Of a DNA stretch of 64,000 bases, positions 29,907-38,325 are shown piece after piece. The notes under the pieces are model-generated. The model made no database searches. It saw nothing but the letters and a program-made list of their open reading frames with translations, and was not told the origin of the DNA. A program made the translations under genes and the position numbers. Source of the stretch: Candidatus Obscuribacter sp. (lineage in GTDB: Bacteria > Cyanobacteriota > Vampirovibrionia > Obscuribacterales > Obscuribacteraceae); the NCBI GenBank assembly GCA_021772095.1, contig JADYXR010000128.1:62001-126000 (forward strand), read 5' to 3'. Every line of letters starts with the position of its first letter. Positions within the stretch are counted from its first letter, which is position 1.

Positions 29907-30775
29907 CAGATGCTGACCGCCTTGTTTGTTTCCGCGATCAGTGGTTGGTTTTGTTGATACTGACGTGCTTTTAAAGCTTCCTCGAGCACCACATCGAAGT
30001 CGGGAATGTGGGCATCCCATTCCAGCAATGTGTTGGTCGGTCCGATTTTTCCGATTACGTGTTCGTAGATTTTCCAAACTTCCGGTTTGACGAAATTATC
30101 GTGCGTGTCGAGCAAGTATCCATGCTGGTCGCTGTGCCCGGCCACATGGATTTGCGCGACTCGTTCCAATGGAATATTTTTGACGTAATCATAAGCGTCA
30201 AAGTTATGATTCTTCGCCGAGACAAAAATGTTATTCACGTCAAGAAGTATTCCGCAGTCGGCTCGCTCGCTGACTTCGGAAAGGAACTGCCACTCGGTCA
30301 TTTCGGAATCTTGGAACTCGAGATAACTGCTGACGTTTTCAACTGCAACCGGAAGACCGACGTAATCTTGGACGTATCGGATTCGATCGGCGGTGTTACG
30401 AACGGCTTCTCTGGTGTATGGCAGCGGAAGCAAATCATGCGAATAAGATCCGTCGAAACTGCCCCAACATAAATGGTCGGAGATAAACGGAGTCTTCGTC
30501 CGCTCCGTCAGCTGTTTCAGCCTATCTAATTGTTTCTTCTCAAAAGGATCCAGTGAACCGAAATACAGAGACACGCCGTGTTGAACAACGGGATAGTGCT
30601 CCAGGACTGCGTCTAACGTCTCCAGTGGTTTGCCGCCGCCAACCATAAAATTTTCAGAAATGATTTCAAACCAGTCGATCGTCGGCTTCGATTCGAAGAT
30701 GTGCGCATAATGCGCGACCCGCAAACCAATGCCGATCCCTAAATTGCTGAAGCCGTTGAAGCGGTTGGCTGGCAT
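29906..30775 (-). CDS. bufB: DUF692 multinuclear iron-dependent oxidative enzyme (BufB/MNIO)
   Basis: 289 residues, full-length DUF692 TIM barrel. Metal-ligand motifs are all visible in order: VQHGVSLYFG, SDHLCW, VAVENVSSY, CGILLDVNNIFVSAKNH, IHVAGHSDQHG, LLDTHD and LLEWDAHIPDF. MNIO enzymes use two or three irons and O2 to modify cysteines of peptides, for example to oxazolone/thioamide or thiooxazole groups, giving metal-binding products (methanobactin, bufferins). The gene lies 101 nt downstream of a Cys-rich lipoprotein gene, the likely substrate, and overlaps bufC. The exact chemistry on this substrate is not predictable. Confidence 0.93.
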   Translation of the reverse strand: MPANRFNGFSNLGIGIGLRVAHYAHIFESKPTIDWFEIISENFMVGGGKPLETLDAVLEHYPVVQHGVSLYFGSLDPFEKKQLDRLKQLTERTKTPFISDHLCWGSFDGSYSHDLLPLPYTREAVRNTADRIRYVQDYVGLPVAVENVSSYLEFQDSEMTEWQFLSEVSERADCGILLDVNNIFVSAKNHNFDAYDYVKNIPLERVAQIHVAGHSDQHGYLLDTHDNFVKPEVWKIYEHVIGKIGPTNTLLEWDAHIPDFDVVLEEALKARQYQQNQPLIAETNKAVSI

Positions 30776-30814
30776 TTGTACCCGACCTTTGTCAGAAATC
30801 CTATCATGAGAACA

Positions 30815-30839
30815 GAGGACCAGCTACTAGCCGGTCCTC
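30815..30839. promoter_or_regulatory. Hairpin between the precursor gene and bufB
   Basis: GAGGACC (30815-30821) pairs perfectly with GGTCCTC (30833-30839), 11-nt loop. On the operon's minus strand the A-run comes before the hairpin and no U-run follows, so it is not a terminator in that direction. It may stabilise the precursor mRNA or limit bufB translation. On the plus strand it is followed by six T residues (30844-30849) and would terminate antisense transcripts. Confidence 0.55.
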
Positions 30840-30876
30840 CACATTTTTTCAAATCGTCGATCTGACAGAACGCTGT

Positions 30877-31317
30877 TTAGGCGTGTCCGCATCCGCCTTT
30901 GCCTTTGCAGGAGTTTTTGCCCTTGCAACCGTTGTCGCTGGACTCACAACCGCCCTGACCCTTGCAAGCGTTGAGGCCTTTGCAATCGTGCTTGGTAGCG
31001 ATAGTGCCGCCGACTGGAGTTCCGAGGTCACTTTTGGTTTCGACCTTGGTTTCAGTCTTTTTCTCGACTTGAGCAGGAGGAGTCGTCTCGGTTGTCTCGA
31101 CTTTCTTCTCGGTCGTGGCAGTGCCGGTCCCATTGACTTCACTCGATTCGGTCTTAGTGGTCTCGGTCGTTGATGTGGCTGTATCGGCCGGTTTTACTTC
31201 CGTCGACGATGATTCCGTTACGGTGGTTTCGGATCCACCGCCTGAACAACCGGTCAACATGCCCGTAAGTGCGGCTGCTGTCAACAATGACACGGCTGCG
31301 TTGCGTTTCAATTCCAT
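30877..31317 (-). CDS. Cys-rich lipoprotein, candidate BufA-like RiPP precursor
   Basis: 146 residues. Residues 1-23 are a lipoprotein signal peptide with lipobox LTGC and Cys24 as the predicted acylation site. Residues 25-105 are an uncharged-to-mixed Thr/Glu/Lys/Ser linker. The C-terminus carries a duplicated motif, CKGLNACKGQGGC and CKGKNSCKGKGGC, with cysteines at 112, 118, 124, 131, 137 and 143 (spacing 5-5-6-5-5). GxGG-type cysteine motifs next to DUF692 and DUF2063 genes mark modified metal-binding RiPPs. Known BufA precursors have ordinary cleavable signals, so the lipid anchor and long spacer are unusual. Operon order precursor-bufB-bufC-kinase. Modification is inferred, not shown. 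Confidence 0.8.
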   Translation of the reverse strand: MELKRNAAVSLLTAAALTGMLTGCSGGGSETTVTESSSTEVKPADTATSTTETTKTESSEVNGTGTATTEKKVETTETTPPAQVEKKTETKVETKSDLGTPVGGTIATKHDCKGLNACKGQGGCESSDNGCKGKNSCKGKGGCGHA

Positions 31318-31522
31318 CTGTTGTCGTCTCCCTGATGTAAACCATATTGGTCAATTTCTGACGTCATATTAGCCTGAGCGACCGAAAATTGTACGGGGAT
31401 TATTGAGAATGTTTTGGTCTGAAATCCCGATTACGAACACACATCAGGGCTGCACGACTGCGCAAAGTCGCAATGCAAAACTTTAGAGAGCGCATCATCT
31501 TTTGTTGGAGCTTGCATGTATC

Positions 31523-31548
31523 ATGCCTGGTTTTGATTAAACAGGCAT
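31523..31548. promoter_or_regulatory. Perfect inverted repeat, possible operator
   Basis: ATGCCTG (31523-31529) and CAGGCAT (31542-31548) with a 12-nt A/T-rich spacer. It lies between the divergent RiPP-precursor and response-regulator genes, about 47 nt upstream of the latter. Size and symmetry fit a dimeric regulator site. Confidence 0.45.
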
Positions 31549-31549
31549 T

Positions 31550-31580
31550 CAAGGTGGATAAATGTAGATCAGTCACCTTG
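31550..31580 (+). promoter_or_regulatory. Second inverted repeat in the response-regulator leader
   Basis: CAAGGTG (31550-31556) pairs with CACCTTG (31574-31580), 17-nt spacer, ending 14 nt before the ATG. It could form a leader hairpin placing the AAGGAATTCC ribosome site directly 3' of the stem. Confidence 0.4.
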
Positions 31581-31594
31581 CAAAGGAATTCCTT

Positions 31595-32218
31595 ATGGAA
31601 CCGGCAGCTGGTATCAAAGTAGCGATCGTCGAAGATCACGAAGCGACGCTTGCCGGGCTTGCCAGTGCATTGTCTCTGGAAGAAGGCATCGAGGTGGTGG
31701 CGCAGGCCTCCAATGCGACAACAGGACTGGAGTTGGTCAAGGAAAAAACTCCTGATATTGTTTTGCTTGATTTGCATCTGCCGGGTTCTGAAGGTCCACG
31801 AAGCACCGTGAAAAAGTTTTGTGAGTTGTCGACCTGCAAAATCATCGTCTTTTCGGCAGAGAATCGCAGAGCCTTTGTTCAAGCCATTCTCGACTTAGGA
31901 GTTGCCGGATATTTACTAAAATCAGAAAGTATTTCAAATGTTGTTGAGGCAATCCGCAATGTCGCAGCTGGAGGGAAAGTCGTCAAGTCATCCAGTATTG
32001 CAATGGGCAAAGAGAAACTGACGAAAGCTGAACAGGAAGTATTGACGCTGCTTTCCAGAGGCATGAAGTATCAGGAGATCGGCGACGAACGCGGCGCGTC
32101 ACCAGCTACGGTGCGCAAACAATGCGAGCTGTTGTTATTGAAACTGGGACTCGACAATCGCGAACAGTTAATCGCATGGGCCGTGGAGAATGGCTACGGC
32201 AAACTGGATTCAGAGTAA
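31595..32218 (+). CDS. NarL/LuxR-type response regulator
   Basis: 207 residues, ATG preceded by AAGGA. The receiver domain (about 7-125) has acidic pocket E13-D14, phospho-acceptor D59 in LLDLHLPG, and K111 region KSES. The C-terminal LuxR helix-turn-helix domain (about 145-205) has LTKAEQEVLTLLSRGMKYQE and ATVRKQCELLLLKLG. It overlaps the histidine kinase gene (TAATG), its obvious partner. Divergent position next to the RiPP operon suggests it may control that operon, which is inference. Confidence 0.93.
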   Translation: MEPAAGIKVAIVEDHEATLAGLASALSLEEGIEVVAQASNATTGLELVKEKTPDIVLLDLHLPGSEGPRSTVKKFCELSTCKIIVFSAENRRAFVQAILDLGVAGYLLKSESISNVVEAIRNVAAGGKVVKSSSIAMGKEKLTKAEQEVLTLLSRGMKYQEIGDERGASPATVRKQCELLLLKLGLDNREQLIAWAVENGYGKLDSE

Positions 32219-33732
32219 TGACTGCCGACAAGGATCACAATCCACTGTCAAATATTTTGTCGACGGTCGGCAATATGCTAATTCGACTTTCTGGTGAACG
32301 CGACGAAAAGAGTTTAGGAACTGCTCCGGCTCTATCTCCGGCACCTGAGTATCCGCAGATGCCCATCCCTGACATGGACAGAAATACCGCAGATAATTCG
32401 CAGAGCCGACAATCGCAATCGGAGATTGACGAACAGGCTTTTTGGATGAAACGGCTCGCCGATATCACCGCACAATTCGACATCGAACTGGGCGTGGCTT
32501 TTGGACAACGCGGCGAATACATCCACGTCGGCAAAGCCGCCGATAGTACCGATGGACTGCTGAACGAACTTTATTCATACTTCAGTCAGTTAGCCACCGC
32601 ATTCAATAACGCGACCTCATCATCAAAATCCTGGCGAGTACGCATTACCGTATCTGATTTTAATCGAGCAGGCAAAGCCAAGCAGTTAGGCAATGCCAAC
32701 TATCATTTCCGCTTGTCCACTAGCTCTCGACAGCTACTGGTTGTCGGCAAGCCAGGTAAAATTCACTTTTACCTGGCACCATCGGCGATGGCGTTGAACA
32801 ATCAGGATGAACGCGCTCGTGAACGCAGAAAACTTTCACTTCGTTTGATGACAATCGGCAAAGGCATGGGCTGGACTGTGTATGGACTGCCTGTCACCGG
32901 TCGAGATATTCGTTCATTTCAAAAAATGATGTTTCGTGACCTCGTGATTTTATCGGCAATGGATGCAGTCGCAGCAGAAAGCGGACATAAATTCGAGCAC
33001 GTCGACAACATCGCAAGACTGAGTGATTATCGAGGTTTTCGCGACACGTTATCGCTGTCGTCTGAGCCCACTGAAGATTTAGTTCGAGACTTATTGATGG
33101 CGCAACAAAACGCCGTGCATAAATTGCTCAATCAACAAGAGGAAACCCAGGCGTCGATCGCGCGAGACCTGCATGACGGTGTGCTGGCCGACATCCTCAT
33201 GCTGCGGCGAAAAGTTTCATCGGACGTCAAACTCGATCATGAACAGATAGCCGACATACTGGATGGCCTGACTGTTTCGATCCGCGATATTTGCAGCGGA
33301 CTGGTGCCTCGAGACTTGAAAGACTGGGGACTGGAGACAGTCTTGCAGGACCTGGTCGACAAATTAGCCGAGCAAACCGAAGCCGATTGTTCGTTTGAAG
33401 TGGAAGGCACAATCCCGGAATTGCCGTCGCAAGTGCAGTTGCACATCTTCCGCATCGTGCAGGAATGCATGAACAACATCAAAAAATACGCCGATGCCAA
33501 TTCGATGTTGCTGAACATCAAAGCCCAGGAGCAGAGTCTCATCATTACAATCAAGGATGACGGGCGAGGATTCGACTTGTCAGATCAACGTGACCGAACT
33601 GACGGCGGCTTTGGCTTACCAGGCATCGAAGAGCGCGTTGAAATCATCAAAGCGTTTTACGCGACCCGGCTGAAGATTGAGTCCACCCGGGGTGAGGGTA
33701 CGACTGTCATATTGGAATTGATGTACGAGTAG
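32218..33732 (+). CDS. Soluble NarX-family sensor histidine kinase
   Basis: 504 residues from ATG 32218, overlapping the regulator's stop. No membrane helix is present, so it is cytoplasmic. Residues ~1-295 form a sensor region of unknown family. The HisKA_3 dimerisation helix has phospho-acceptor H319 in IARDLHDGVLADIL. The HATPase domain has ECMNNIKKYA (N box), DDGRGF (G1) and GGFGLPGIEERVE (G2). It phosphorylates the co-transcribed response regulator. The signal is unknown. Confidence 0.92.
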   Translation: MTADKDHNPLSNILSTVGNMLIRLSGERDEKSLGTAPALSPAPEYPQMPIPDMDRNTADNSQSRQSQSEIDEQAFWMKRLADITAQFDIELGVAFGQRGEYIHVGKAADSTDGLLNELYSYFSQLATAFNNATSSSKSWRVRITVSDFNRAGKAKQLGNANYHFRLSTSSRQLLVVGKPGKIHFYLAPSAMALNNQDERARERRKLSLRLMTIGKGMGWTVYGLPVTGRDIRSFQKMMFRDLVILSAMDAVAAESGHKFEHVDNIARLSDYRGFRDTLSLSSEPTEDLVRDLLMAQQNAVHKLLNQQEETQASIARDLHDGVLADILMLRRKVSSDVKLDHEQIADILDGLTVSIRDICSGLVPRDLKDWGLETVLQDLVDKLAEQTEADCSFEVEGTIPELPSQVQLHIFRIVQECMNNIKKYADANSMLLNIKAQEQSLIITIKDDGRGFDLSDQRDRTDGGFGLPGIEERVEIIKAFYATRLKIESTRGEGTTVILELMYE

Positions 33733-34094
33733 GGCGTAGCGGGAAAGATCTGACGGGCGATTCGTCAGAAAAACGGACCGAATTTCTGACCGACTGACTA
33801 TCAGCCATTTGGCAAAAGTTCGAGGTTGTTCCTTTCACCGATCCTTGGCAAAGCCTGAGTCGCCAGATTATTAACCACATTTCACCTTTGCATTACCAAA
33901 CAGTAATCCTCATTGGTCAGATCCTACAAATGCCAAGAACATCAATATAGCCTGTGTTCTGACCATCCGCAAATAAATTGGTGGCGATTTCCGCACAGTC
34001 ATCACTTGAGCTGGCTTCTGCTAAATATCAAGGACAAAGCGCTCGTCGCTTTGGTTGTTTGCAATAGAAACCTGGAATTTTAAGGACCGAGAGT
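33733..34094. other. Intergenic region with palindromic element and a related long inverted repeat
   Basis: 362 nt after the histidine kinase. It holds copy 4 of the dispersed element (33764-33791). A further pair of arms, GGTCAG at 33915-33920 and CTGACC at 33959-33964, spans 50 nt and looks like a diverged relative. No other gene was found before the small ORF at 34095. Confidence 0.5.
33764..33791. repeat. Dispersed 28-bp imperfect palindrome, copy 4
   Basis: Starts GTCAGAAAAACGGACC and ends AATTTCTGACC; the ends are perfectly complementary over GGTCAGAAA/TTTCTGACC apart from one terminal base. It sits 31 nt downstream of the histidine kinase stop. Confidence 0.75.
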
Positions 34095-34337
34095 ATGAAC
34101 GATCAAAACGGCCAACAAGAAGCTACTCAGTCGAAACTTGAGTTGGAATGGTTAGCTCAGTATTTTTATACGCACGGTCAGAAAGAGAAGGCGCGCGACA
34201 TAATGGATCGGCTGCGCAGAACCGGCAACAGCAATATCAACAATGTCGTAGACATTGAAACCAATAGCGCAAACTCGCACTCAAGAAACGTAGTAGACAT
34301 TTCCGAAATTGAGTCAGACGAAGAACGGCGCGCCTAG
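34095..34337 (+). CDS. Small hypothetical protein
   Basis: 80 residues, ATG with AAGGA 11 bases upstream. Residues 1-48 are helical and highly charged (LELEWLAQYFYTHGQKEKARDIMDRLRR), resembling a single TPR-like helical hairpin. A tail repeats NNVVDIE and RNVVDISEIE. There is no signal or membrane segment. Codon use resembles the neighbours. Not recognised. Confidence 0.65.
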   Translation: MNDQNGQQEATQSKLELEWLAQYFYTHGQKEKARDIMDRLRRTGNSNINNVVDIETNSANSHSRNVVDISEIESDEERRA

Positions 34338-34401
34338 CGTATTGACGGCCACGAGCGAGTGTTCAATCTTCGCGAGGTCAGTTCAATTCGGGCAGTTCAA
34401 T

Positions 34402-35313
34402 TTACATTACGAACTTTGGTTCGGTCTTATATAACAATCGAATCGTAGCTTTGTCGCCTTCTGAAAGCGAGAACACGACGTTGTTTTCATTCATGATGTC
34501 GTCTCGATAGGGACTATGCGCTTTAATGCCGAGGGCGTGTCCAAATTCGTGCGTCGCGGAGCTTTGCATCTTTTCAGGCAAGTGATTAACTCGGGTGGAG
34601 AACTCCATAATCACCGGCTTCTGACGAAATTGGGGGAGCAAAACTTGCTCGGGAGTGAACAACTGCGCGCACGTTAAGGCACCTACATTGGTACCACCAG
34701 GACCAGCGGCGCCCTGGAAGTTGTCGTTGAAGAAGACCATGATCTGGGCTTCTTGGGGGTTGGTCGTAAAACCGAAACGCAATAAACCTTCGGTTTCAAA
34801 CTGACGCCACTGCTCGATGCCGGCGGCGACTTGATAGTTGTTTTGTTCAGTCCACCCGGGCGCTGCCGTCAGTTCGGCGAACGGATTCTCGTTTTGCATC
34901 ATCTGAAAAACTGTTTCGACTCTGGTGTCGGGAAGCTGCTCAAAAGGCAGTTGCGGTAGTTGCAGACCAGGACTTATCCATATCTTCAGAGGCATCTTGT
35001 TGCGCGGCCAGCGCACTAGAGCCATGTTGAGCTTGGGTTCGCCGGGATTGTAAGGTTCGCGGGCATTGCGGGCGGTGCGCTCCATCCCCGAGGTGAGATG
35101 GACACCAGGGCTGGTCAACCCCGTTCCACTGATGGAGCCTATGCCTGCACCAGGCGAAGCAGATCCAGGCAAATTTCCCGAGAATCGTTGAAATCCCGCC
35201 TTCGGCAATTGGCGACTTTGTCCAGCAGCATCGGGCGGCAACAGCTGAGTCAGGGCGATGGCGAAAACGAACGCCCCCTTTATCAGTCGCTTACTCGAAT
35301 AATGGCCGGTCAA
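34402..35313 (-). CDS. Secreted matrixin-type zinc metalloprotease
   Basis: 303 residues. The start is TTG at 35313 with AAGGA upstream; no in-frame ATG precedes the signal peptide (about 10-32, GAFVFAIALTQLLPPDAAG). The catalytic zinc signature HEFGHALGIKAH lies near residue 251, followed by the Met-turn DDIMNE. This is the M10/metzincin layout. The N-terminal ~90 residues of the mature protein are Gly/Ser rich and could be a propeptide, though no cysteine switch is visible. Predicted to degrade proteins outside the cytoplasm. Monocistronic, convergent with the small ORF at 34095. Confidence 0.85.
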   Translation of the reverse strand: MTGHYSSKRLIKGAFVFAIALTQLLPPDAAGQSRQLPKAGFQRFSGNLPGSASPGAGIGSISGTGLTSPGVHLTSGMERTARNAREPYNPGEPKLNMALVRWPRNKMPLKIWISPGLQLPQLPFEQLPDTRVETVFQMMQNENPFAELTAAPGWTEQNNYQVAAGIEQWRQFETEGLLRFGFTTNPQEAQIMVFFNDNFQGAAGPGGTNVGALTCAQLFTPEQVLLPQFRQKPVIMEFSTRVNHLPEKMQSSATHEFGHALGIKAHSPYRDDIMNENNVVFSLSEGDKATIRLLYKTEPKFVM

Positions 35314-35525
35314 ACTCTACATTTTCCTTGCTTCGGGAACCCGCACTGTATCAGTCGCATCATCCTATAAATAGATTGTAGGTAAATCAGCACGGTCGAT
35401 ATGTTCATAATATAACAGGGCTGCGAATTCGTCCGGGTATGACATAAGTCGAGCAGCTCGCTGCCTCTTCGACCTTCGACAGAGTTTCATCCGATTGTGT
35501 TCCGACATTCGCTCCAGGAAAAAAA

Positions 35526-36194
35526 GTGACTGACAAGAAAGATGAATTGAGCGCCCAGGCTGCCGAACAAATTAGTAACTTGATTCGCAAAAATAAGAGC
35601 GTCAATCTGGGGCTGCCGACTGGAAACACACCGCTTTTGATGTACCAACACCTGGTCAAACTCAGTGAACAAAACGATCTCGACTGGTCGCACGTACATT
35701 GTTTTGCGCTCGATGAATATTTGGATTCGCCTCCCGAGCATTCGTTTCAAACTTATCTGGAATCCAATTTATATGACAAGGTTGGCGTCCCAAAAGCGAA
35801 TCAACACAATCCGGCGACGACGGACAATTATGATTCGATTATCAAAGAGCATGGTGGGCTGAACTTAACCATTCTGGGCATTGGATTAAACGGTCATATC
35901 GCGTTCAACGAGCCAGGGACGCCGCAGTTGAGTTTCACACAATGCATCTGGTTGCAGGACACTTCAAGAAAAGCGTTGTCAAAAACATTTGGAAGTTTAG
36001 AAGCTACTCCTATAACTGCAGTTACCATGGGCATCTCGACAATCCTTGCCAGCCAGACCATTGTTATGCTCGCATTTGGAGCTGATAAAAAACAGATTGT
36101 GGAAAAGGCATTTGCAAACGGCGTGGATCCAAACGTTCCCGCGTCCTATCTCAAATTGCACGGCACTGTTTCCGTTTTGACCGACACACAATGA
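35526..36194 (+). CDS. nagB: Glucosamine-6-phosphate deaminase
   Basis: 222 residues, GTG start with AGGA seven bases upstream. It converts glucosamine 6-phosphate to fructose 6-phosphate and ammonia, feeding amino sugars into glycolysis. Motifs: LGLPTGNTP phosphate loop, FALDEYLDSPPEHSF, and GIGLNGHIAFNEPG with the catalytic His. It is shorter than the E. coli enzyme (266), lacking part of the N-terminus and the allosteric C-terminal tail, as in Bacillus-type short NagB. No nagA or transporter is adjacent, so it may also act in cell-wall recycling. 6-Phosphogluconolactonase is a less likely alternative. Confidence 0.88.
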   Translation: MTDKKDELSAQAAEQISNLIRKNKSVNLGLPTGNTPLLMYQHLVKLSEQNDLDWSHVHCFALDEYLDSPPEHSFQTYLESNLYDKVGVPKANQHNPATTDNYDSIIKEHGGLNLTILGIGLNGHIAFNEPGTPQLSFTQCIWLQDTSRKALSKTFGSLEATPITAVTMGISTILASQTIVMLAFGADKKQIVEKAFANGVDPNVPASYLKLHGTVSVLTDTQ

Positions 36195-36297
36195 AGTTGA
36201 ACAGGCGATAATGAATTCAGAATCCGAATCGGTGCAAGATTATCAAAGTTTGTCTAAAATGCTAGTGTGGCTTGCTCTTACAAGTTGGAGTTAATCG

Positions 36298-37137
36298 GTG
36301 GGTTATCCCAAATTTCGTTCAAAATCCGTTTTGTTAGCGCATTTGTTATCGCTGGCATGTTTTGCTTCGGTGAGTACATCCGCGCTGGCAGACAGTCTTC
36401 CGCAGGATTTGATTCCACCGGATGTGACATTGACACCACATACCGGCAGCACCACTTCTTCTACGCCAACGCCTTCAGACTCGTCGACTCCGGGAATCGG
36501 TTCCGGAGTAAGCGCCGGCAATCAGCCTCCAACGCCGCCGGCAGGCTCGAATGCTCCATCGAAATACAGCGGCTTCGCAAGCGCACCGCCGGGAACGCCA
36601 GGCGGGCATAAAGGCATGCCTTTCTATCCACCCGGTCAACAACCGATGGCGCAAAGCGCGGCTGGACAGCCTTCGACACCAGATCCCATCGCAGTGATCG
36701 ACACTAACCGCGGACAAATTACAATCCGTTTGTTCAAACAACACGCGCCGAAAACAGTAGAAGCGTTTCAAGAGATGGTCACTCAAGGCTTCTACAACGG
36801 TCTGCTCTGGCACCGAGTGGAACCGGGTTTCGTTATTCAAGGCGGATGTCCGAATGGAAATGGATCAGGAATGTACGTCGATCCAAAAACCAATCAGCCT
36901 CGCATGTTGATGCTGGAAACATCGCCGCAAGTGAAACATAATATGGCCGGAGTGGTTGCCATGGCGAGATTTCCGAAGAATCCCAACTCTGCCAGTTGCC
37001 AGTTCTACATCACTCTTGCACCGAAAGCGAACCTTGATTACAAGTACACCATATTTGGTGGCGTGATTAGCGGAATGGATGTCGTCAATCGAATTCAGAA
37101 AGGCGACAAGATGGAAAACATTCGTATCCAACAGTAG
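36298..37137 (+). CDS. Secreted cyclophilin-type peptidyl-prolyl isomerase
   Basis: 279 residues, GTG start with GGAG upstream. Signal peptide about 1-31 (cleavage after ALA). A Pro/Ser/Thr/Gly-rich linker (about 32-120) precedes a cyclophilin domain (about 121-279). Its motifs are FYNGLLWHRVEPGFVIQGG (active-site Arg and Phe), MAGVVAMARFPKNPNSASCQ and FGGVISGMDVVNRI. It isomerises prolyl bonds in proteins folding outside the cytoplasm. The gene is 103 nt after nagB. Confidence 0.9.
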   Translation: MGYPKFRSKSVLLAHLLSLACFASVSTSALADSLPQDLIPPDVTLTPHTGSTTSSTPTPSDSSTPGIGSGVSAGNQPPTPPAGSNAPSKYSGFASAPPGTPGGHKGMPFYPPGQQPMAQSAAGQPSTPDPIAVIDTNRGQITIRLFKQHAPKTVEAFQEMVTQGFYNGLLWHRVEPGFVIQGGCPNGNGSGMYVDPKTNQPRMLMLETSPQVKHNMAGVVAMARFPKNPNSASCQFYITLAPKANLDYKYTIFGGVISGMDVVNRIQKGDKMENIRIQQ

Positions 37138-37359
37138 TTGGAACCGCTGTCAAAGACGCTCCTCAACCTCGTGAACAAAGGTTCGCCCACATTCGCGCAG
37201 AACCAAAGGTCGTGTAAATTCGCATCATGTCCAACAAACCGATACTGGCGTGGGCACATTTGCTTGACGCGAAGCGCGGACATTGATGGTCGTAGCAAAA
37301 CCAGCGATCGCGCAGGTTTACCCGTTGTTGAAACGACATTCATTTAAACCAACGTTCGT

Positions 37360-38325
37360 CTAAATACTATTCGGATCTGCGTATGGTGGCACTTTTGGTT
37401 TTTTCGGTTGAGCCGGAGCGTTCGGCACTATATATGGTGACCAGCCTTCGCCGTTGGGCACAGGAAGAATCAGTCCACGACCACCGTTCGGCAGCTGCAT
37501 ACCCGGCGATCGTAGCCCTGGAGCGCGGTTCATGCGCTGCATCATTTCTATCATCGTGCGCAGATCGGTGTTCATCTGTTGTTGGAAATCTTCTTCGAAA
37601 GTCGTATCCTCATCGCCATCATCGCGTGGCAATGGTGTCAGATATGGCGAATGGAACGGAGAGATCTGCCTGCGTCCAAGCGCTCTAGGAGTCGGTCCTT
37701 GAGGGATCGGAGAAATCTTTGGTGCCGCTATTGATTCGACACCAATCATTTTCTTCAGACGATCGATTCGATCGGAATATGACATTGCGCGACTGGGCTG
37801 ACCGAGAAGTGACGTCTCGAGTCTATCCAAACGCTGATCGAGCGACTCTTCTGAATACGTTTTTTGCAAGGCACGCCATTCGAGCGTCTGCAAAATTGGA
37901 TACTGCGAGCTCGAAGTAGGCGATGTGGCTTTCGGCTTGGGACTAGATTCTTGCGGTTTTGCCGCGTTGTTCTTCTGAGCCAGGTTGTGAGCCGCTTCTT
38001 TATCTCTTGCAACGACAGCGGATCTGATGCGACCCAGCCGATCAGTGTTTTTGCCATCCTGCGCAGCGCCGAACACGAGCAGTTCGATTCGCTCCAGCCT
38101 TTTCTCCAGAGGCTCGTGGTCATATTCATGAAAGAAGAATCGTCTTTCAAGACCTTTCAAATCGCGAAACGGATCCAACGAAGCGGCGCCGCCCGCCGGC
38201 GAAGGCGCAGCCGGATTAGCCGCTGAAGCGGGCGCAATCGTGAGTAACCCCACTGCTGCCATGGTCGCCATAAGCGGTTTATATCTAGAAAAAACGACAG
38301 CGGTCAGATTGAAGTCTTGTCGCAT
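37360..38325 (-). CDS. Secreted protein with duplicated helical motif, unknown function
   Basis: 321 residues from ATG 38325; a GTG start at 38367 is possible, and neither has a clear ribosome site. A signal peptide ends near APASA. The motif LExRxFxxxYxxExLxxRLxRLExxxxG...DRxxRL occurs twice, in LERRFFFHEYDHEPLEKRLE and in LEWRALQKTYSEESLDQRLD. The repeats are separated by a Lys/Pro/Ser linker. The C-terminus is Pro/Gly/Asn rich. I recall similar RLERLE-type repeats in proteins of this lineage but cannot name a function. Likely envelope-associated. Confidence 0.7.
   Translation of the reverse strand: MRQDFNLTAVVFSRYKPLMATMAAVGLLTIAPASAANPAAPSPAGGAASLDPFRDLKGLERRFFFHEYDHEPLEKRLERIELLVFGAAQDGKNTDRLGRIRSAVVARDKEAAHNLAQKNNAAKPQESSPKPKATSPTSSSQYPILQTLEWRALQKTYSEESLDQRLDRLETSLLGQPSRAMSYSDRIDRLKKMIGVESIAAPKISPIPQGPTPRALGRRQISPFHSPYLTPLPRDDGDEDTTFEEDFQQQMNTDLRTMIEMMQRMNRAPGLRSPGMQLPNGGRGLILPVPNGEGWSPYIVPNAPAQPKKPKVPPYADPNSI

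Noticed and set aside
30815..30849. Rho-independent terminator of the RiPP-precursor gene
   Set aside because: The T-run follows the stem only on the plus strand, opposite to transcription of the operon.
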